Assembly: GCA_022843925.1 (NCBI GenBank)
Contig: JALHMS010000004.1
Coordinates: forward strand, 268,210 to 332,209
Direction: 5' to 3'
DNA: 64,000 bases
From: Burkholderiales bacterium
Lineage (GTDB): Bacteria; Pseudomonadota; Gammaproteobacteria; Burkholderiales; Ga0077523
In this document: piece by piece, positions 59,436-64,000 of the stretch
Layout: each line of letters begins with the position of its first letter
How positions within the stretch are numbered: the first letter of the stretch is position 1
The notes under the pieces: model-generated
Database searches by the model: none
Told to the model about the DNA's origin: nothing
The model's input: the letters and a program-made list of their open reading frames with translations, nothing else
Made by a program: the position numbers and the translations under genes

Positions 59436-61139
59436 ATGACCACCTCAATTCCACGGCCAGAGTACGCGGCACAGTACGGACCGACCAAGGGCGACAAGTT
59501 GCACCTCGCCGACACCGGACTTGTTGCCGAGATCACCCACGACTACACGACTTACGGCGACGAGATGGTTTTCGGCGGCGGCAAGACGATCCGCGACGGG
59601 ATGGGCCAGTGCTCGCGATTCAAGCGCAGCGATGGCGCGCTCGACATGGTCATCACCAACGCCGTGATCATCGATCCGTACCTCGGCGTCGTGAAGGGCG
59701 ACATCGGCGTGCTCGACGGAAAAATCGTGGGCGTCGGCAAGTCCGGGAATCCGGACACCATGAACATCACCCCAGGCCTCATCGTCGGCCCGAACACGGA
59801 CATCCTGTCTCTCGAGGGGCGGATCGTCACGCCAGGGTTCATCGACATCCACGTCCATTTCGATTCCGTGCAGCAACTCTACGAGTACGAAAGCGCAGGG
59901 TTCACCACCGTGATAGGCGGTGGCTCCGGCCCCAAGACGGTGGGTATCGAATGTCCGGGCGCGTGGAACCTGCAGAGGATGCTGGAGGCGATGGCCGATG
60001 TGCCGCTCAATTTCGGCAACTTCGGCAAGGGCAACTCCTCGGACAAGGGCTCGTTGATCGAGCAACTGCTGGGTGGCGCCACGGGCGTCAAGATCCACGA
60101 GGACTGGTCTTCCTCGCCGTCCGCGATCCGTACCTGCATGGCCGTGGCCGACGAGTACGACTTCCAGGTGCAGATCCACGCCGACACCCTCAACGAGACC
60201 GGCTACTACGAAGACACGATGGAGGCCATTGCAGGCCGTGTGATGCACATCTACCACTGCGAAGGCGCCGGGGGCGGCAACGCGCCGGACATCATGCGTT
60301 GCGTAGGTGAGCCGAACGTCCTGCCCAGTTCGACGAACCCGACGAATCCGTTCTCGATCAACACGTACGACGAAGAGATCGACATGTTGATCACCTGCCA
60401 TAACCTGAACAAGTCGGTGCCCACGGACATGGCGTTCATCCAGGGGCGTGCCAGGGCGGAGACGATGCGGGCAGAGGATGTGCTGCACGACGTCGGCGCC
60501 ATCAGCATGATCGGATCCGACAGCCAGGGTGTCGGGCGCGCTGCGGAAAGCGCGCAGCGGGCCTTCCAACTCGCGGCCGTGAACAAGATCCGCTTCGGAC
60601 GCCTGGGCGGCGAGTCGGGCAACGACAACGAGCGGATCCTTCGCTACCTCGCGAAGGTCACCATCAATCCGGCCATCTGCTTCGGCGTCGACAGCTACGT
60701 GGGGTCGATCTCGCCCGGGAAGCTTGCCGATCTCGTGGTGTGGCGCCCGGACATGTTCATCGCGAAGCCGGAGCTGACGCTGAAGGGTGGTTTCATCACC
60801 TGGGGCTCGATGGGGTCGCCCGCGGCGTCGCTCATGACCTGCGAGCCGCACAAATACCGTCCGCAGTACGGACATCTCGGAAAGAACCCGCGGCGCCTCG
60901 CGTACTCGTTCGTGACGCAGGCCGCCATCGATGGCGGGCTCGCCAACCGCATCGACTGCCAGACCCTCGTGCCCACGAAGCGCTGCCGGACGATCTCCAA
61001 GCGCGACATGGTGCGCAACAACGCGCTGCCGAAGATCGCCATCGATCCGGAAACGTACAACGTCTACATGGACGGCCAGCGCATCACCGTCAAGCCCGCT
61101 CGCACGGTACCGCTCTCCCAACTCTACTACCTTCGTTGA
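59436..61139 (+). CDS. ureC: Urease alpha (catalytic) subunit
   Basis: 567 residues, the standard size. It hydrolyses urea to ammonia and carbamate at a dinickel centre. All expected residues are present: H139 and H141 (DIHVHF), carbamylated lysine K219 and H221 (GVKIHED), H248 (IHADTLNE), H274 (YHCEGAGGG), C321-H322 of the flap (TCHNLN), and D362 (GSDSQ). Compared with common UreC, the loop before PGAW is about three residues shorter, the position after GAGGG is N not H (GNAPD), and CHH is CHN, so this is a divergent branch. It lies 44 bp after the fused small-subunit gene. Confidence 0.97.
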   Translation: MTTSIPRPEYAAQYGPTKGDKLHLADTGLVAEITHDYTTYGDEMVFGGGKTIRDGMGQCSRFKRSDGALDMVITNAVIIDPYLGVVKGDIGVLDGKIVGVGKSGNPDTMNITPGLIVGPNTDILSLEGRIVTPGFIDIHVHFDSVQQLYEYESAGFTTVIGGGSGPKTVGIECPGAWNLQRMLEAMADVPLNFGNFGKGNSSDKGSLIEQLLGGATGVKIHEDWSSSPSAIRTCMAVADEYDFQVQIHADTLNETGYYEDTMEAIAGRVMHIYHCEGAGGGNAPDIMRCVGEPNVLPSSTNPTNPFSINTYDEEIDMLITCHNLNKSVPTDMAFIQGRARAETMRAEDVLHDVGAISMIGSDSQGVGRAAESAQRAFQLAAVNKIRFGRLGGESGNDNERILRYLAKVTINPAICFGVDSYVGSISPGKLADLVVWRPDMFIAKPELTLKGGFITWGSMGSPAASLMTCEPHKYRPQYGHLGKNPRRLAYSFVTQAAIDGGLANRIDCQTLVPTKRCRTISKRDMVRNNALPKIAIDPETYNVYMDGQRITVKPARTVPLSQLYYLR

Positions 61140-61147
61140 GGCCGATC

Positions 61148-61669
61148 ATGGTCATCGAGTCCGTATTGGGAAATCTGGAAAGTCTTGGGTCCCAGGTCAC
61201 AACCGTCGACCCGATCGAGCTCACCGCCGACCTGCGCACGCGTCCGCACTTCCGCCGGACGGCGGCATCGGGCGCCGAGGTGACGGTGTCGCTTCCGCGC
61301 GGCGTGACGCTGGAGGAGGGCGACGTTCTCTCGTTGACCGACGGTGTCGCGGTGGTGGTACGGGCGGCGCCGGAGGACCTTCTCGAGGTGCGGCCGCGCA
61401 CAGCCCTGGAGTGGGGCGTCACGGCCTACCAGCTCGGCAATCTGCATCGTGACGTCCGGTTCCGCGATGACTGCCTCCTCAGCCCGTACGAGGAGAGCAC
61501 GGAGCAGGTGCTGCGAGCGAGCGGCGTCCCCTACGAGCGGGTGATGCGATCGTTCGCCGGGGCTCGCTACGGGGCCTACACGGGTCACCCCGAGCATCCG
61601 TCGCTCGTGGCGCAGCGGCATCGTCACACCCATGGCAGTCACAGTCACGCCGGCCATGAGCACGTCTGA
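61148..61669 (+). CDS. ureE: Urease accessory protein UreE (nickel chaperone)
   Basis: 173 residues. The N-terminal domain (to about 75) and the metal-binding domain (TAYQLGNLHRDVRF; SGVPYERVMRSFAGARYGAYTG) fit UreE. The C-terminus is histidine-rich (RHRHTHGSHSHAGHEHV), a nickel store. UreE delivers nickel to the UreDFG-urease complex. The gene starts 8 bp after ureC and its 3' end overlaps ureF by 14 bp. Confidence 0.94.
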   Translation: MVIESVLGNLESLGSQVTTVDPIELTADLRTRPHFRRTAASGAEVTVSLPRGVTLEEGDVLSLTDGVAVVVRAAPEDLLEVRPRTALEWGVTAYQLGNLHRDVRFRDDCLLSPYEESTEQVLRASGVPYERVMRSFAGARYGAYTGHPEHPSLVAQRHRHTHGSHSHAGHEHV

Positions 61670-62354
61670 GGGAGACGCGCTGCTGTACCTGCTGCAGGCC
61701 GCGACCGCTGCGTTCCCCACGGGTGCGTTCAGCCATTCCTACGGTTTCGAGACGCTGATCGACGACGGGACGATCACCGACGAGGTATCGCTCGACCGGC
61801 TCGCTAGGCTGTGGCTGCGGTATGGCGTTGCAACGGCCGATGCCGCTGTCTGCGCGTGGGCGTGGCTTGCGGTGGATGCCGGGGACGACGGCTTGCTCGC
61901 CGTGCTCGACGAGCAGCTTGGCGCCCTGCGGATCACGCGCGAGACGCGTCAGGCGAGTCTCTCGACCGGTCGGGCCTTCATGAATGCGGCGCGCGATGCT
62001 TTCGGTGGTGAGGGGCTCGCCCACTATCGGGAGTTGGTCGGATCGGGGGCGTGCACCGGGCACTACGCAACAGCCTTCGGTGTCGCTGCGCACGACGCGG
62101 GGATATCCCGCCACGGCGCGACGCTCGCGTTCCTGCACGGCAACCTCAGCAGTCTTGTGGGGGTGGCGGCCAGGATCATCCCGCTCGGTCAGATCTCGAC
62201 CCAGCGGATCGTTTCCAACGCACGGCCGCTCATTGTCGAGTGCGCCCGCATTGCCCTCGGCACCGGGCTGACCGACCTGGGGACGTCCACAGGCTGGTTC
62301 GACCAGGCGTCCATGGCCCACGAGCGCGTGTATTCGCGGCTGTGCATTTCCTAG
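61656..62354 (+). CDS. ureF: Urease accessory protein UreF
   Basis: 232 residues, all helical. The N-terminal block LLQAATAAFPTGAFSHSYGFE is the conserved UreF start, with DEVSLDRLARLWL and the C-terminal LGQISTQRIV following. UreF joins UreD and UreG on apo-urease and regulates GTP use. The ATG at MSTSEGDALL is preferred; an in-frame ATG 24 nt upstream lies in the His-rich tail of ureE and would add non-homologous residues. Confidence 0.93.
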   Translation: MSTSEGDALLYLLQAATAAFPTGAFSHSYGFETLIDDGTITDEVSLDRLARLWLRYGVATADAAVCAWAWLAVDAGDDGLLAVLDEQLGALRITRETRQASLSTGRAFMNAARDAFGGEGLAHYRELVGSGACTGHYATAFGVAAHDAGISRHGATLAFLHGNLSSLVGVAARIIPLGQISTQRIVSNARPLIVECARIALGTGLTDLGTSTGWFDQASMAHERVYSRLCIS

Positions 62355-62381
62355 CGACGCAGTTCCAGGAGGGTGGCAAGC

Positions 62382-63002
62382 ATGCGCAAACCAGTGCGGT
62401 TGGGTGTGGGTGGTCCGGTCGGGTCCGGGAAGACGGCCCTGATGCACCTGCTGTGTCAGGAGTTCTCGAAGCGTTACTCGGTCGCCGCGATCACCAACGA
62501 CATCTTCACCAAGGAAGACGCCGAGTTCCTCGTGCGGCATCAGTCGCTGCCGGCCGACCGTATCGCGGGTGTCGAGACGGGCGGGTGCCCGCACACGGCC
62601 ATCCGTGAGGACGTCTCGATGAATCTCCACGCTGTCGAGGACCTGAGCCGCAGGCATCCGGATCTCGAGTTGATGCTGATCGAGAGCGGCGGTGACAACC
62701 TCGCGGCGACATTCAGTCCGGACCTCGTTGATTCCCACATCTACGTGATCGACGTGTCCGCCGGCGACAAGATCCCACGCAAGGGCGGGCCGGGCATCAC
62801 GAAGTCAGACCTGCTGATCATCAACAAGATAGACCTGGCACCGATGGTCGGCGCCTCTCTCGAAGTGATGGACCGCGACGCGAAGAAGCAACGTGGCGAT
62901 CGGCCCTTCTACTTCACCTGCATGAAAACCGGAGTCGGACTCGACAAGGTGTACCAATGGATAGAGAGTCAGGTGCTGTTCTCGAGTGCAAAAGCCGCCT
63001 GA
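62382..63002 (+). CDS. ureG: Urease accessory GTPase UreG
   Basis: 206 residues, close to E. coli-type UreG (205). The P-loop is [11 protein letters not shown], followed by [16 protein letters not shown], the nickel-binding Cys-Pro-His in [24 protein letters not shown] and the guanine-specificity motif NKIDLAP. UreG hydrolyses GTP to power nickel insertion. The ATG is preceded by AGGAGG at 9-nt spacing, better than an in-frame GTG three codons upstream. Its end overlaps ureD by 46 bp. Confidence 0.97.
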   Translation: MRKPVRLGVGGPVGSGKTALMHLLCQEFSKRYSVAAITNDIFTKEDAEFLVRHQSLPADRIAGVETGGCPHTAIREDVSMNLHAVEDLSRRHPDLELMLIESGGDNLAATFSPDLVDSHIYVIDVSAGDKIPRKGGPGITKSDLLIINKIDLAPMVGASLEVMDRDAKKQRGDRPFYFTCMKTGVGLDKVYQWIESQVLFSSAKAA

Positions 63003-63880
63003 GTCTGCAGCCGGCGTTTCAGGCGCCGGTGGCCGGCTGGGAACTGGGTAAGCACGCACTGCTCGGCGTGGAAGCGGCCGTCCAGGACGGTCGCACCCAG
63101 CTGTGGCCCACCGTGCGCCGCACGCCCTATCAATGGCCGGGCGTCCTTCATTATCAGGACCACGACGACCAGCCGTTCATGCAGTTGCACAACTCGGGCG
63201 GTGGGTTCATCGAGGGCGACTTCGCGCAGTTCCGGCTGACGGCGGCAGCCGGCAGTCGAGTGCTTGTCACCACCACCGGCGCGAATCGCTTCTACAAGTG
63301 CGAGAGCGGCGGCCACTGCGAGGACCACGTGGAGGTGCTTCTCGGCGAGGATTGTCTGTTCGAGTACCTGCCAGACGAGGTGATTCCGTACCGGCGCAGC
63401 GCGTTCACCCGGAGCACGCGCATCTCGGGGGCCGCGAGCGCACGAATCTTCGTCAGCGACGTGATCACCGCCGGTCGTCAGTACCACGGCGCCGACGCGG
63501 GCGAGACTTTCGCTTTCGACGCGATGCGGTCGGAGACGGGTCTCGAGATCGATGGGCGTCTGGTGTGGCTGGATCGCCTGATCGCCGATACGCCGGAGAC
63601 CGTCGGAGCGCTGGAATCGCTGTGGGGCGGCTACCGTTGCATGGCGACGGTGCTGGCCTACGCACCGGATCTCCCTCCAGACCTCTGCGATCTGGTGCAG
63701 GCACGCATCGCGACGTTCGGCTTCGGAAAGGCGGGCGTGACGCTGATCGACGGCAACGTGCTGTGCCTCCGACTGCTGACCGACGATGCCTGGCAGGCGC
63801 ACGAGGCGATCTTCGCGATCTGGTCCGTGGTGCGGCCGTGCCTGGCGGGAAAGCCGGCGAGGGTGATCTCGAAGCCTTGA
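62957..63880 (+). CDS. ureD: Urease accessory protein UreD (UreH)
   Basis: 307 residues. Typical UreD strands are seen: [20 protein letters not shown] (the conserved GG-x-GD block), [12 protein letters not shown], and [15 protein letters not shown]. UreD is the scaffold that binds apo-urease and channels nickel. It is last in the operon, whereas in enterobacterial clusters ureD comes first; ureEFGD order with ureD last is known from other proteobacteria. The ATG lies 46 bp inside ureG; a shorter start cannot be excluded. A family B repeat follows. Confidence 0.92.
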   Translation: MDRESGAVLECKSRLSLQPAFQAPVAGWELGKHALLGVEAAVQDGRTQLWPTVRRTPYQWPGVLHYQDHDDQPFMQLHNSGGGFIEGDFAQFRLTAAAGSRVLVTTTGANRFYKCESGGHCEDHVEVLLGEDCLFEYLPDEVIPYRRSAFTRSTRISGAASARIFVSDVITAGRQYHGADAGETFAFDAMRSETGLEIDGRLVWLDRLIADTPETVGALESLWGGYRCMATVLAYAPDLPPDLCDLVQARIATFGFGKAGVTLIDGNVLCLRLLTDDAWQAHEAIFAIWSVVRPCLAGKPARVISKP

Positions 63881-63896
63881 TCCGGTACGCGGCGAT

Positions 63897-64000
63897 TGGC
63901 GCGCGGGCGTCGCACAGTGCGCGACCCACGGGGGTTGTTTTCAGCGCCGACGTGTCCGGCAGCGAGGTCTTTCGTGGGTCGAGCACTGCTCGACGCTGCG
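63897..64000. repeat. Family B REP-like array, start (cut by window end)
   Basis: A half unit with the hairpin-2 end (GTCGCACAGTGCGCGACCCAC, a variant stem) at about 63909-63932, followed by the linker and a new unit starting GTGGGTCGAGCACTGCTCGAC at 63974. The stem base pairs have changed together (GTCGCxC/GxGCGAC), so the hairpin is kept. The array continues past the window. Confidence 0.8.

Overview
This is a GC-rich window of about 64 kb from a Gram-negative bacterium. The gene content fits a Pseudomonadota chromosome, most likely a betaproteobacterium: homodimeric-type AceE, a CcmI cytochrome c assembly factor, an MltB transglycosylase, YceH, two families of REP-like intergenic repeats, and a urease operon. 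There is no rRNA, tRNA or other taxonomic marker, so the assignment is inference. I recognised no phage, insertion sequence, transposase or CRISPR array.

Layout. Positions 1-21 kb are ordinary chromosomal genes in short transcription units: an EamA transporter, a HAD-family protein coupled to aceE, a convergent response regulator/hybrid histidine kinase pair, an Lrp regulator, ccmI-mltB, a RidA protein, a Tat-exported nicotinamidase homologue, an orphan hydantoinase B, a btaA-btaB betaine-lipid operon next to a ceramidase-family membrane protein, yceH, and a second convergent response regulator/hybrid kinase pair. From 21.4 to 50.9 kb one open reading frame encodes a giant multidomain protein of about 9,840 residues. 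It has a LEPR-XLL-like N-terminus, zinc-hydrolase motifs, EF-hand-like loops, about 1,170 residues of RTX calcium repeats, a beta-propeller-like part, five beta-helix modules, malectin-like, nidogen-like, cadherin/Ig-like and Calx-beta domains, and a C-terminal cohesin-like plus dockerin-like pair. Two of its modules are a nearly identical 2.4-kb tandem duplication. After it come nine tandem copies of a 129-bp repeat.

From 52.3 to 63.9 kb lies a nitrogen-scavenging locus: a LuxR-type regulator, then on the same strand a five-gene ABC importer of the branched-chain amino acid/urea class, then ureAB (fused gamma-beta), ureC, ureE, ureF, ureG and ureD. Short spacings and stop/start overlaps suggest one long operon that imports urea (or a related amide) and hydrolyses it to ammonia.

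The parts most worth following up are the giant protein and its recent internal duplication, the betaine-lipid operon with a possible PHO box, the mirror-image pair of two-component modules, the divergent urease with dedicated importer, and the two repeat families that sit only between genes.
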